DNA of 64,000 nt from Amarolinea aalborgensis (GTDB taxonomy: Bacteria > Chloroflexota > Anaerolineae > SSC4 > Amarolineaceae), in the NCBI RefSeq assembly GCF_900491745.1, contig NZ_UETR01000010.1, positions 1 to 64,000 of the forward strand, written 5' to 3'. Positions within the stretch are counted from its first letter, which is position 1. Each line of letters opens with the position of its first letter. Both the position numbers and the translations under genes were made by a program. Below the pieces are notes generated by a model. That model did no database searches and had not been told where the DNA came from. It was given only the letters and a program-made list of their open reading frames with translations. This document shows, piece by piece, positions 33,794 through 42,198 of the stretch.

Positions 33794-34636
33794 ATGATCA
33801 CACAAGCAACGATCACCCTTCCGCGCCGGCTCAACGCCGGCTGGCTCGGCGTCGCCGCCATCGCGCTGATCTATGCGGCGTTGTACGCGTCCAACCTCAT
33901 CTTGCCGCTCGGCAACACCAATCACATGACCCGCATCTGGGATTGGTCGCAGATGGCGCTGGCCGCGACCGCCGGCATTGTGCTGATCCTGAAGCGGCGC
34001 AACCTGACACTAGCCGCGGCCCTGACGGGGCTGGCCCTGGCGGCGGTCAGCGGGCTGTCGCACGCGCAGCACGATCCCAGCCCGCTGTGGAGCGGGCTGG
34101 AGGGGGCGGCAGTCTGGCTCTGCTTCACGGGCGGGACCGCGCTGTTCCGCGACCTGGCCGCGGGCGCCGTCCCGGCGTTCCGGCCGCCGCTGGCCGCCAT
34201 CGGCCGCAGCCTGGCCTTCGGCGCGCTGGTGGCGCTGCCGCTGGCGGCCCTCAATAATCTCTACTTCTACCTCAACGCCGGCGCAGTTCGCTTCCAGAAC
34301 GTCTTCGCCAGCGCGTTCGAGGCGCTTAGCCCAGCCACTCACGAGGAGATCATCTTCCGCTTCTTCGTCCTGGCCCTGTGCCTGTATCTGCTCCGCGCCA
34401 GCCCGTCGCGACGTTGGGTCACCGCGGCCGCCGTCGCCCTCGCCGTCGTGCCGCACAGCCTGAACCACCTGCCGGATCTGTTTCTGCAGAATCCGCCCAT
34501 GGGCCTGGCGATGCTGGCGGCCACCAGCCTGCTCTTCGGGCTGCCGATGGCGCTGCTGCAGCTCCGGCGCAACCTGGAGACCGCCATCGCGTTTCACTGG
34601 CTGATTGATTTCGTGCGCTTTCTGTTCGGGTTTTGA
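33794..34636 (+). CDS. CPBP-like intramembrane metalloprotease
   Basis: The 280-residue, eight-helix protein contains SPATHEEIIFRFFVLAL (EExxFR), AVVPHSLNHLPDLF (His motif) and AIAFHWLIDFVRF (third His), matching the CPBP core with an unusual His before the EE pair. The start ATG is 4 nt after the flavodoxin stop, so translation is coupled. It is the third CPBP member in the window. Confidence 0.82.
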   Translation: MITQATITLPRRLNAGWLGVAAIALIYAALYASNLILPLGNTNHMTRIWDWSQMALAATAGIVLILKRRNLTLAAALTGLALAAVSGLSHAQHDPSPLWSGLEGAAVWLCFTGGTALFRDLAAGAVPAFRPPLAAIGRSLAFGALVALPLAALNNLYFYLNAGAVRFQNVFASAFEALSPATHEEIIFRFFVLALCLYLLRASPSRRWVTAAAVALAVVPHSLNHLPDLFLQNPPMGLAMLAATSLLFGLPMALLQLRRNLETAIAFHWLIDFVRFLFGF

Positions 34637-34674
34637 TCGCACTTGTCTAGCATGAGCAGAGGAAGGGTTTCGGG

Positions 34675-35985
34675 ATGAAAGCCGCACCGCCTGCATCACC
34701 TGCCTGCCATGAAATCCCGCCGCGCTTGCCATCGGTGGCGATGGACCGGCTGGAGCATCTCGTTCTGGCTGCTGCCGATCAGCAGCTGCACTGCGTGATT
34801 CGCTTTGCCGGCCGCATTGATGCGCCGCGGTTGGCGCGGGCAGTCCGGCTCACCCTGGACGCGGAGCCGGTGCTCGGCTGTCGCTTTGTCGTCCATCCCT
34901 GGCGGCCGTTTTGGACCCGTCTGCCTGGCTTGGACGAGCGGGATCACTGCCCCATCGAGACGCCGGCTGATCCTGAGGCCGCGCTGGCGCACTACATCGT
35001 GACGCCCCTCGACCTGGCGGCAGGGCCGCAGGCGCAGGCGCGGTTATTCCGCGGCGCTGATGACCTGCTGTGCGTCAAACTCAACCACGCGGTAGCCGAT
35101 GGAGGTGGAGTGATCGAGTACGCCGGGCTGTTGGCAGCCACCTATCGCGCCCTGGGCGCTGATCCAGGCTATGTACCCCGCGCCAACCTGACAGGCGCGC
35201 GCGGCCTGGGGCAGGTCTTTCGGCGCATCGCGCCCCCCGCGCTGCTGGCCGCGTTGCGGCACAGTGCGATCCCAACGCCCGCTTGGGGCTTCCCGGCGCA
35301 GAGTAACGATCTGACCGGCCGGACGCTGCTTATCCGCCGGGTGCCTATGGATCGAGTGAAGGCTATCGGCGCCTATGCACATGATCGCGGCGTTTCCTTC
35401 TCCGACGTGCTGTTGACTGCGTTTTACCGGGCGCTGTTCGATGTGCTTGACCCGTCGGCCAGCGTGCCGTTGCCCGTGCAAGAGCCGGTCAACCTGCGGC
35501 GCTATCTGCCCGGCGGCAGGGCGGCCGGGATCTGCAACCTGGCCGCCTCGATCTATCCTACCATCACCCGCGAGCCTGGAGCGACTTTCGAGGCTGCGCT
35601 GGCGCAGGTCCACGCCGCGCGCAGCGCCGCAAGCGCAGGCTTGCCCGGCTTGGGTCAGGCGTTGGCGCTGGAAGCGGCGCTGGCGCTGCCATATGTCCTC
35701 GCGCAGCGCCTGGCGGTCTCCGCCATGTCTGGCGCGAAGACCGGCAAGACGCACCCGTTCTTCTCGAACATGGGTGTGCTCGATCCGGCCGGGGTGGACT
35801 TCGGCGACGCGCCCGTGACCGACGCCTACGGCGTTGGCCCGGTGCTCTACCCGCCGGGCTTCTTCCTGGCGCTCAGCACATTTCAAGGGGTGCTGACCGT
35901 GGCCACCAGTTTCTGCCACACGGCGGTGGATGCCCGGCGCGTCGCGCAGTGTCTCGACCAGCTGGTGGCTGAGCTCCCCTCGTAG
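34675..35985 (+). CDS. Condensation-fold acyltransferase (WS/DGAT- or PapA-like)
   Basis: The 436-residue protein has the condensation superfamily active site NHAVADGGGVIEY (HxxxDG; the first His is replaced by Asn) and an N-terminal MDRLEHLVLAAADQQLHCVIRFAG. FSDVLLTAFYRALFDVL and the DFG-like segment SNMGVLDPAGVDFGD are further hallmarks. Single-domain relatives transfer acyl groups to alcohols or lipids. No carrier protein is adjacent. It ends the operon-like run begun by TMEM175. NRPS membership is unlikely given the isolation. Confidence 0.78.
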   Translation: MKAAPPASPACHEIPPRLPSVAMDRLEHLVLAAADQQLHCVIRFAGRIDAPRLARAVRLTLDAEPVLGCRFVVHPWRPFWTRLPGLDERDHCPIETPADPEAALAHYIVTPLDLAAGPQAQARLFRGADDLLCVKLNHAVADGGGVIEYAGLLAATYRALGADPGYVPRANLTGARGLGQVFRRIAPPALLAALRHSAIPTPAWGFPAQSNDLTGRTLLIRRVPMDRVKAIGAYAHDRGVSFSDVLLTAFYRALFDVLDPSASVPLPVQEPVNLRRYLPGGRAAGICNLAASIYPTITREPGATFEAALAQVHAARSAASAGLPGLGQALALEAALALPYVLAQRLAVSAMSGAKTGKTHPFFSNMGVLDPAGVDFGDAPVTDAYGVGPVLYPPGFFLALSTFQGVLTVATSFCHTAVDARRVAQCLDQLVAELPS

Positions 35986-36027
35986 GCGGGCGCCCAATCA
36001 ATAAGCCCACCCGCAGCCTCCTCAGCT

Positions 36028-36101
36028 CTCTACCTATCCACTTGACCAGGCGCGAACTCCCCCTGTGGCGGGGGGAGTTTTTGCGACGAAGGGTCTATAC
36101 T
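36028..36101 (+). repeat. Hairpin repeat H7 with TATACT
   Basis: CTATCCACTTGACCAGGCGC, then GAACTCCCCC, TGTGGC, GGGGGGAGTTTTT and TATACT at 36096-36101. The T-run makes it terminator-like for the preceding gene; the -10 suits the gene at 36148. Confidence 0.75.
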
Positions 36102-36147
36102 GCGGCCAATCACCTCAACCGCAGGAAAAATAAGGAGGCTGAGTCGT

Positions 36148-36960
36148 ATGAGGATCTGGTTGTGGGTTGTTGTTGTCCTGGCGGCGATTGTCGCTCTCGG
36201 CTGGCTAGGCTTGCAGGTGCGGCCGAGCCCGTTTCCACCTCACGCGGAAAGAACGCCCGCGCTGAAGACCGCGCCCCTGCCCGCCGGTCTGCCGGCCCCA
36301 GTGGAGCGATTCTACCGGACGGTGTACGGCGACCAGGTTCCGGTCATCGAGACGGTCGTCATTAAGGGACGGGCGAAGATGACCATTGGCGTCACGCTGC
36401 CGGCCCGCTTCATCTTCATCCACAACACGGGCAAGGACTACCGCCACTATTTCGAAGCGACCTGGTTCGGGCTGCCCATCGCCAGGGTGAACGAGCGCTA
36501 CATTGACGGGGCAAGTCTGTTCGAGCTGCCGTTCGCGACCTATGACAACGACGCCAGCATCAACCAGGGCGCCAACCTGGCGGTCTGGGCGGAGGCGAAC
36601 TGGTTCCCAGCCATTTGGCTCACCGACGGCCGCGCGCGCTGGCAGGCGGTTGACGACCGCACCGCTCTGCTGTTTGTCCCCTTTGGCGACCAGCCAGAGA
36701 ATTTCGTCATGCGCTTCAACCCTGAAACGGGCCTGCTAGACAGCATGGAGGCGATGCGTTACCGGGATGCGGGCGACCAGGCCAAGAAGATCCTGTGGAT
36801 CACCCGCAGCGTGCCAGGCCCCGCCATCGAAGGCACGCCGCTCAGCGCAACCGGCTCCGCCACCTGGCTGGATCAGGGCCGGCCCTGGGCCGTGTTCACG
36901 CTCGAAGACGTGGTTTACAACGTGGATGTGAGCGCATATATCCGTCAAAAGGGGAAGTAG
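36148..36960 (+). CDS. DUF6544-like membrane-anchored protein
   Basis: The 270-residue protein has one N-terminal helix (IWLWVVVVLAAIVALGWLGLQV). A soluble beta-rich domain follows: LPAPVERFYRTVYGDQVP, then RFIFIHNTGKDYRHYFEATWFGLPIARVNERYIDG and EANWFPAIWLTDGRARWQ. These phrases resemble DUF6544/DUF6920 proteins, whose function is unknown; the DUF number is from memory. AAGGAGGC upstream supports the start. The product is probably periplasmic-facing or exported. Confidence 0.65.
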   Translation: MRIWLWVVVVLAAIVALGWLGLQVRPSPFPPHAERTPALKTAPLPAGLPAPVERFYRTVYGDQVPVIETVVIKGRAKMTIGVTLPARFIFIHNTGKDYRHYFEATWFGLPIARVNERYIDGASLFELPFATYDNDASINQGANLAVWAEANWFPAIWLTDGRARWQAVDDRTALLFVPFGDQPENFVMRFNPETGLLDSMEAMRYRDAGDQAKKILWITRSVPGPAIEGTPLSATGSATWLDQGRPWAVFTLEDVVYNVDVSAYIRQKGK

Positions 36961-37045
36961 GCGGTCCAGATTAGACGCTCTTCGCCCTCCCTGCTACAAT
37001 CTGTGGGTTCGCTCCCCCGACTGCAATCTCTGCAAGAGACCCATC

Positions 37046-37147
37046 ATGCCATTCAGACGTGCTTGCCTCCGATTGATCATGCTCCTCTTCACCCCGGCTG
37101 CGTGCGCGCCCGCGGCGCCTTTGATACCGAACAATCAGGAGCACTAG
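37046..37147 (+). CDS. Possible 33-residue small lipoprotein or leader peptide upstream of the kinase
   Basis: This short frame encodes MPFRRACLRLIMLLFTPAAC then APAAPLIPNNQEH. It has positive residues, a hydrophobic core and a lipobox-like PAAC at residue 20. Its stop (TAG, 37145-37147) abuts the kinase ATG, and its last codons contain the kinase ribosome site (AGGAG). It may simply couple translation of the kinase or may make a tiny lipoprotein. An AAGAGA site precedes it. Coding is not proven. Confidence 0.4.
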   Translation: MPFRRACLRLIMLLFTPAACAPAAPLIPNNQEH

Positions 37148-39733
37148 ATGTTCGCCATGCGCGGTTTTCTCAACAGTGTGCGGGGCCGGCTCTTACTGCT
37201 GGCGCTGCTGACCATCCTCCCCGTGTTGGCGCTGCAGATTTTCGGCGCCTGGTCGCTGTGGGAGCTGGGGTTCATGGGGTTGGTGCTGATGATCGCGTTG
37301 GCGTTGGCCTGGCAGGGCAGCGAGCGTCTCTTTCTGCGTCCTCTCGCCGACCTGATGGCCGCGGTGCAGCGCGTGCAGAGCGGCGACCTGAGCGCGCGCG
37401 CCTCTGCAGTGCGCGGGTTGGGCGAGGTGCAAGATTTGGCGCAGGCCTTTGACCGCATGGCTGACGCCCTGCAGCAGCGCGAGGCCGAGCGCCAGCAGCT
37501 GGAGGAGCGCTTCCGCGCGGCGTTCGAAAGCTCCGCCATCGGCATAGGCCTGCTGTCGCTGGAGGGGGACATCCTGGCCGCCAACGCGGCGGTCTGTCGG
37601 ATGTCCGGCTACACCGAGGAGGAATTGCGACAGCGCAACGACCGCGACAACGTCTATCTGCCCGACGCTGGGGTGGGCATGGATCGTTTCGCCGAGATGC
37701 TGGCCGGTCAGCGTGGCTACTACAGCGTCGAGCGGCGCTACGTGCGCAAGAATGGCGAGATTTTTTGGGCGCGGCTGACCCTCTCCCTGGTGCGCGATGC
37801 CCAGGGTCAGCCATCCTACCTGGTGGGCATGGTGGAGGACATTGACGAGCAGAAGCGTAAAGACGCGATATTGGCGGAATCGGAGGCGCGCTTCGAGGCG
37901 ATCTTCAAGAATGCGGCCATCGGCATCAGCATCATCGCCCCAGATGGCCGGGTGTTAGCCGTCAACCCGGTGCTGCAGGAGCTTTCCGCGCGCAGCGAGT
38001 CTGAGCTTATAGCGCTGGGCGGCCAGAGCATCACATACCCCGAAGATCGGGATGTGGGCCGCCGGGAGTTTGCGGAAGTCCTGGCCGGGGAGCGCAAGGC
38101 GTACCAGGTCGAAAAGCGCTACGTCCATGGAGACGGCCGCATCCACTGGATGCGCCAGAGCATCTCCCCGGTGCGAGATGCCGCTGGCCGGGTGCTTTAC
38201 CTGGTCGTCATTGCGGAGGATATTGACGAGCGCAAGCGCGCCCTGGAGGAGCTGCGCGCCTCTGAGGCGCGCTTCAAGGCTGTGTTCGACAACGCGGCCG
38301 TAGGCATTGCCATGATGACCCTCGACCGCCGCATTGTGCAGGTCAATCCCACCGCGACGCGCATCACCGGCTACAGTCCAGAGGAGATATACCGCACCAA
38401 TCCTTCGGACATGGTTTTCGAGGAAGATCGCCTCATAGATCGGGAGTTGTTCCTGGATCTGGTCGCGGGCAGGCGCGATCAGTACCTGATCGAAAAACGT
38501 TACCTTCGTCGGGATGGCAGCCAGTTTTGGGGCCGAATCAACTTCGCGCTGGTGCGCGATAAGCAGGGCCAGCCACAGTACATTGTCGGCATGATCGAGG
38601 ACATCAACGAGGAGAAGAAATCGCAGCAGACGCTGGCCGAGTCGGAAGCCCGTTTCCGCGCCATGTTCGAGAACTCAGCCGTGGGCATGGGGTTGATGTC
38701 GCTCGACCGCGTCGTGGTTGATGCCAATCCGGCGATTTGTGCGATGCTCGGCTATGAACGCGAGGAGTTGATCGGACAAAGCCCCGCGCTGGTGACCTAT
38801 CCAGACGATTTCGCCTCCTCCACCGAGCAGTTCCAGCAGCTGCTCTCCGGCGAGACCAGCCACTACATCACTGAACGCCGTTACATGCGTAAGGGCGGCG
38901 AAGTGTTTTGGGCGCAGATTTCGATGAGCCTGGTGCGCGGCCCGGATGGCAAACCACTCTACCTGGTAGGCCTCATTAACGACATTGACGCTCAAAAGCG
39001 CGCCGCCGAACGGCTGGCCAATCAGGCGACCGAGCACCGCCGCCAGCTCGAGCAGCGCATTGCCGAGCGCACCGAGGAGCTGAATGCGGCCAACGAACGG
39101 CTGCGGGCGAAGGCCGCCTTGGACGCCGTCGCCGCTGAGCGCACCCGTCTGGCCCGCGATCTGCACGACGCGGTTACGCAGACCCTCTTTTCAACCACCC
39201 TGATCGCTGAGGTGATCCCCGACCTGTGGGACATGAATCCGGCCGAGGGCCGGCGCCGGTTGGAGGAGCTGCGCCAACTCACGCGCGGCGCGTTGGCCGA
39301 GATGCGCACCCTGCTGGTGGAACTGCGACCCAACGCGCTGACGGAAGTCCCATTGGCCACCCTGCTGCGACAACTGACCGAGGCGATGGTGGGCCGGTCG
39401 CGCATCGTGGTGCAGCTCAGCGCGGAGGGCGAGCGTCGGTTGCCTCCCGACGTGCAGGTGGGGCTGTACCGCATCGCCCAGGAGGCGCTCAACAACGTGG
39501 TCAAGCACGCCAGGGCCACGCAGGCGGTGGTCACCTTGCGCCTGGGAGAGCCGGTACGCCTGACCGTGGCCGATGACGGCGCAGGCTTCGACCCCAACGG
39601 GGTGGCTGCCGACCACCTGGGCCTGCGCATCATGCGCGAACGGGCCGAAGCCATCGGCGCAAAATTGAGCGTTTACAGTGAGCCGGGGGAAGGGACACAG
39701 GTGTCGGTGGTGTGGGATAAGGAAAGATCATGA
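37148..39733 (+). CDS. NarL-type histidine kinase with HAMP and four PAS domains
   Basis: The 861-residue protein has two N-terminal helices (residues 12-60) and a HAMP segment (RPLADLMAAVQRVQSGDLSAR). Four PAS/PAC repeats follow at about 125-235, 245-360, 370-485 and 495-610, all starting like EARF-A-F-NAA-GI. A HisKA_3 dimer domain has the phospho-His in RTRLARDLHDAVTQTLFSTTLI, and a HATPase ends it (GLYRIAQEALNNVVKHA, then DDGAGFDP). The strong similarity among PAS repeats suggests internal duplication. Its stop overlaps the regulator start by 4 nt, so this is a two-component pair. No periplasmic sensor exists; sensing is probably cytoplasmic or within the membrane. Confidence 0.93.
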   Translation: MFAMRGFLNSVRGRLLLLALLTILPVLALQIFGAWSLWELGFMGLVLMIALALAWQGSERLFLRPLADLMAAVQRVQSGDLSARASAVRGLGEVQDLAQAFDRMADALQQREAERQQLEERFRAAFESSAIGIGLLSLEGDILAANAAVCRMSGYTEEELRQRNDRDNVYLPDAGVGMDRFAEMLAGQRGYYSVERRYVRKNGEIFWARLTLSLVRDAQGQPSYLVGMVEDIDEQKRKDAILAESEARFEAIFKNAAIGISIIAPDGRVLAVNPVLQELSARSESELIALGGQSITYPEDRDVGRREFAEVLAGERKAYQVEKRYVHGDGRIHWMRQSISPVRDAAGRVLYLVVIAEDIDERKRALEELRASEARFKAVFDNAAVGIAMMTLDRRIVQVNPTATRITGYSPEEIYRTNPSDMVFEEDRLIDRELFLDLVAGRRDQYLIEKRYLRRDGSQFWGRINFALVRDKQGQPQYIVGMIEDINEEKKSQQTLAESEARFRAMFENSAVGMGLMSLDRVVVDANPAICAMLGYEREELIGQSPALVTYPDDFASSTEQFQQLLSGETSHYITERRYMRKGGEVFWAQISMSLVRGPDGKPLYLVGLINDIDAQKRAAERLANQATEHRRQLEQRIAERTEELNAANERLRAKAALDAVAAERTRLARDLHDAVTQTLFSTTLIAEVIPDLWDMNPAEGRRRLEELRQLTRGALAEMRTLLVELRPNALTEVPLATLLRQLTEAMVGRSRIVVQLSAEGERRLPPDVQVGLYRIAQEALNNVVKHARATQAVVTLRLGEPVRLTVADDGAGFDPNGVAADHLGLRIMRERAEAIGAKLSVYSEPGEGTQVSVVWDKERS

Positions 39734-40359
39734 ACAATAAAATTCGTGTCATGCTCGTTGACGACCATGCGGTTGTGCGCTCTGGCCTGAGCGCTTTCCT
39801 CAGCGTCAACTCCGATTTGGAGCTGGTGGGAGAGGCGGAGAACGGTCAACAGGCCGTGGCGCGCGCAGGCCTCCTGCAGCCAGATGTCATCCTGATGGAC
39901 TTGATGATGCCGGTGATGGATGGCATCGCCGCCACCCAGGCCATCAAACGTCAGCACCCCGCGATTCAAATCGTCGCGCTGACCAGCTTCCAAGAAGATG
40001 AACTGGTGCAGAACGCGCTGCGCGCGGGTGCGATCGGTTATCTGATGAAAAACGTCACCGCCCGCGAGCTGGCCGCAGCCATCAGGTCGGCCAAGGCGGG
40101 CAAGATGACTCTCTCATCCGAAGCCGCCCAGGCGTTGGTGCGCGCCAACCAGCAGGCGCAGGAGCCTGAATCCCTGACCGAACGCGAGCGCGAAGTGCTC
40201 AAGCTGATGGTCGAGGGCTTGAACAATGCCGAAATCGCTGAGCGGTTGGTCGTCAGTCTTTCCACCGTCAAGTATCACATCAGCAACATCCTGGGCAAGT
40301 TGGGTGTGGACAATCGCGTGTCGGCGGTGACGTTAGCGATACAGCGAAGGATGGTGTGA
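39730..40359 (+). CDS. NarL/LuxR-family response regulator
   Basis: The 209-residue protein has a receiver domain (MLVDDHAVVRSGL, phospho-Asp in DVILMDLMMPVMDG, Thr/Lys switch in VALTSF and GYLMKN). The C-terminal LuxR helix-turn-helix reads LTEREREVLKLMVEGLNNAEIAERLVVSLSTVKYHISNIL. It is the cognate regulator of the overlapping four-PAS kinase. Targets are unknown; the ECF-sigma operon downstream is a candidate. Confidence 0.95.
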   Translation: MNNKIRVMLVDDHAVVRSGLSAFLSVNSDLELVGEAENGQQAVARAGLLQPDVILMDLMMPVMDGIAATQAIKRQHPAIQIVALTSFQEDELVQNALRAGAIGYLMKNVTARELAAAIRSAKAGKMTLSSEAAQALVRANQQAQEPESLTEREREVLKLMVEGLNNAEIAERLVVSLSTVKYHISNILGKLGVDNRVSAVTLAIQRRMV

Positions 40360-40368
40360 GGCGTTAGG

Positions 40369-40400
40369 ACGTTGTCACGTTGTCACGTTGTCACGTTGTC
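40369..40400 (+). repeat. Four tandem ACGTTGTC octamers
   Basis: ACGTTGTC is repeated four times in a row between the response regulator and hairpin repeat H8. No gene is involved. It may be a slippage tract or a cluster of binding sites. Confidence 0.85.
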
Positions 40401-40418
40401 ACGTTTCAGGTTCCACCC

Positions 40419-40488
40419 CTCCTATCCACTTGACCAGTCCGATACTCTCCCCGCGGCGGGGGCAGCGCCGCATGAACAGGCGTATACT
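40419..40488 (+). repeat. Hairpin repeat H8 with TATACT
   Basis: CTATCCACTTGACCAGTCCG, then ACTCTCCCC, GCGGC, GGGGGCAGC, and TATACT at 40483-40488, 18 nt beyond the arm. The next start codon follows 43 nt later with AAGGAG. Confidence 0.7.
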
Positions 40489-40530
40489 TTGCACAGATAG
40501 CAATCCTGCATCTGGAAAAGGAGTAACGCC

Positions 40531-41076
40531 ATGTTCGAGGTCCACCCTCCGGGTTGCGATTTTTACTTCACCGCACGTCCCATCGTCAACAGCCATGTTG
40601 CCTTGCTCCAAAGCGCAATCCAGATGTTCAACGCAGCCCGGCTGCGCGGCACGATTGAACGGGTCAAAAGCGTTTTTCGCCGTTGTTCCTGGCGTCTGCT
40701 CGACCTGGACGTTATCCCCACCAATCAGGTGCGCCATCGGCGCTACGGCGGCATCCAGGGCGTCAGCTTGAGCCAAATCTGCGGCAGTATGGGCCGCGCC
40801 AACGACTTCGATCGCCACTTTCATCCTTTGGACGACCGTTTGCGTGACCGCTGGGTCAGCGTGGCGATGACCCGCAGCCAATACATCCCGCTGCCTCCGG
40901 TCAACCTGGTGCGCGTGGGCGACCGCTACTTCGTGGAGGACGGCCACCACCGCATCTCGGTCGCTCGCGCCCTGGGCGAAAGCACCATTGACGCTGAAGT
41001 CAGCATCTGGGAGGTGAGCGGTCCGCTCCCCTGGGAGAAACAGCCGACGCCGCCGCTGGTTTGGCAGCGTGCGTGA
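40531..41076 (+). CDS. ParB/Srx-fold protein
   Basis: In this 181-residue protein, residues 118-165 (YIPLPPVNLVRVGDRYFVEDGHHRISVARALGE, in part) match the ParB/sulfiredoxin nuclease-like fold, including the GHHR box that binds nucleotide. The N-terminal 110 residues are unassigned. No helix-turn-helix is present, so a chromosome-partition role is unlikely. It is 12 nt upstream of the receiver gene. It could be a nucleotide-dependent regulator; function is unknown. Confidence 0.72.
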   Translation: MFEVHPPGCDFYFTARPIVNSHVALLQSAIQMFNAARLRGTIERVKSVFRRCSWRLLDLDVIPTNQVRHRRYGGIQGVSLSQICGSMGRANDFDRHFHPLDDRLRDRWVSVAMTRSQYIPLPPVNLVRVGDRYFVEDGHHRISVARALGESTIDAEVSIWEVSGPLPWEKQPTPPLVWQRA

Positions 41077-41088
41077 GCGAGGTGACAC

Positions 41089-41469
41089 ATGACACACATC
41101 CTGATTGCTGACGCCGACTCCCGCACCCGTCAAGCGCTCATGCTGCTGCTCGAGCACAAATTGGCAGTAGATTGCGCGGGCGAAGCCTGGGATCGCGTCT
41201 CGCTGGAGCGCCAATTGGCTGCGCTCAAACCTGATGCACTGCTGTTGGACTGTCATCTGCCTGGCCTGACCACGGCAGATATCACAGCCCTGTTCGAGCG
41301 CTCAACCGGCGTCCGCCTGGCCTTGATGAGTGTGAACGCCGATGACATCGTCATGGCTCAGCGACTCAATGCCACGTTCGTCTACAAAGGCGCGCTCCCC
41401 GAGGAAGCCCTGGCTGTGCTCAAAACGCTGCTATCAGCCAGAGAGCCTACGGCCAACGGCTCCACATAG
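41089..41469 (+). CDS. Stand-alone response-regulator receiver
   Basis: The 126-residue protein is a CheY-like domain: ILIADADSRTRQAL (acid pocket Asp-Asp), DALLLDCHLPG with the phospho-Asp, LALMSVN (Ser in place of Thr) and FVYKGALPEEAL with the conserved Lys. No output domain is present. Sandwiched between a ParB-like gene and an ECF sigma gene, it may act as the switch for the sigma factor. Confidence 0.8.
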   Translation: MTHILIADADSRTRQALMLLLEHKLAVDCAGEAWDRVSLERQLAALKPDALLLDCHLPGLTTADITALFERSTGVRLALMSVNADDIVMAQRLNATFVYKGALPEEALAVLKTLLSAREPTANGST

Positions 41470-41493
41470 GCTGCCAAGAGAAGGGATTACGCG

Positions 41494-42198
41494 ATGCTTT
41501 CCATCCTGTCCGGCGATTCCGATCCTGCCGCCATCGAGCGCGCCCGCAGCGGCGACTGCCGCGCCTTCTCCCCCCTGGTTGAGGCTTACCAGGCGCCGAT
41601 CTTTAATCTGTGCTATCGCATCCTGGGCAATCCCCACGACGCTGAAGAGGCAGCGCAAGAGGCTTTCCTGCGCGCCTATTCACGGCTGGACAGCTACGAC
41701 CCCGCGCGGCCGTTCAAGACCTGGTTGTTCTCGATTGCCCATCACCACTGCATTGACCGCTTGCGCCGCCGGCGGCTGGATTGGCTCTCGTTAGACGACG
41801 AACCGGCCTTGGACACCGCGGCCTGGCGCAGCCCGGCCCCCACACCCGAGGAGAGCGCCATGCGCCGCGAGCAAGAAGGCGACATTCAGGCGCTGCTGAA
41901 CGCCCTCTCTGCACAAGACCGCAGCGTGCTGGTGATGCGTTACTGGTACAACTTGTCTTATGAGGAAATTGCCGCGGCGACCGCCTCCACGGTGAGCGCG
42001 GTGAAGAGTCGGCTGCATCGTGCGCGCTGCGCGCTGGCGAGAATGATCGGTCAGGTTCACGGCGCCGATGCGCTGGATATTCGCCATCCCCATCGCCCAA
42101 ACCCTGCCCTGGCTGGGAGCAAGGCTACTGCTGATCCACGCCGCGCGACATCCTCACGACGGCTCCCCATCTGCAGCCCTTGCGCGGCCAAAGGGTAA
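41494..42198 (+). CDS. ECF-type RNA polymerase sigma factor
   Basis: The sigma-2 region is FSPLVEAYQAPIFNLCYRILGNPHDAEEAAQEAFLRAY, followed by FKTWLFSIAHHHCIDRLRRR. The sigma-4 region is LSAQDRSVLVMRYWYNLSYEEIAAATASTVSAVKSRLHRAR. The last 40 residues run past sigma-4 and overlap the convergent YfhO-flippase gene by 45 bp. No anti-sigma gene is adjacent; regulation may involve the upstream receiver. AAGAGAAGG precedes the start. Confidence 0.92.
   Translation: MLSILSGDSDPAAIERARSGDCRAFSPLVEAYQAPIFNLCYRILGNPHDAEEAAQEAFLRAYSRLDSYDPARPFKTWLFSIAHHHCIDRLRRRRLDWLSLDDEPALDTAAWRSPAPTPEESAMRREQEGDIQALLNALSAQDRSVLVMRYWYNLSYEEIAAATASTVSAVKSRLHRARCALARMIGQVHGADALDIRHPHRPNPALAGSKATADPRRATSSRRLPICSPCAAKG

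Noticed and set aside
40531..41076. Chromosome-partition ParB
   Set aside because: Only the nuclease-like box is present; there is no helix-turn-helix and no ParA or parS nearby.
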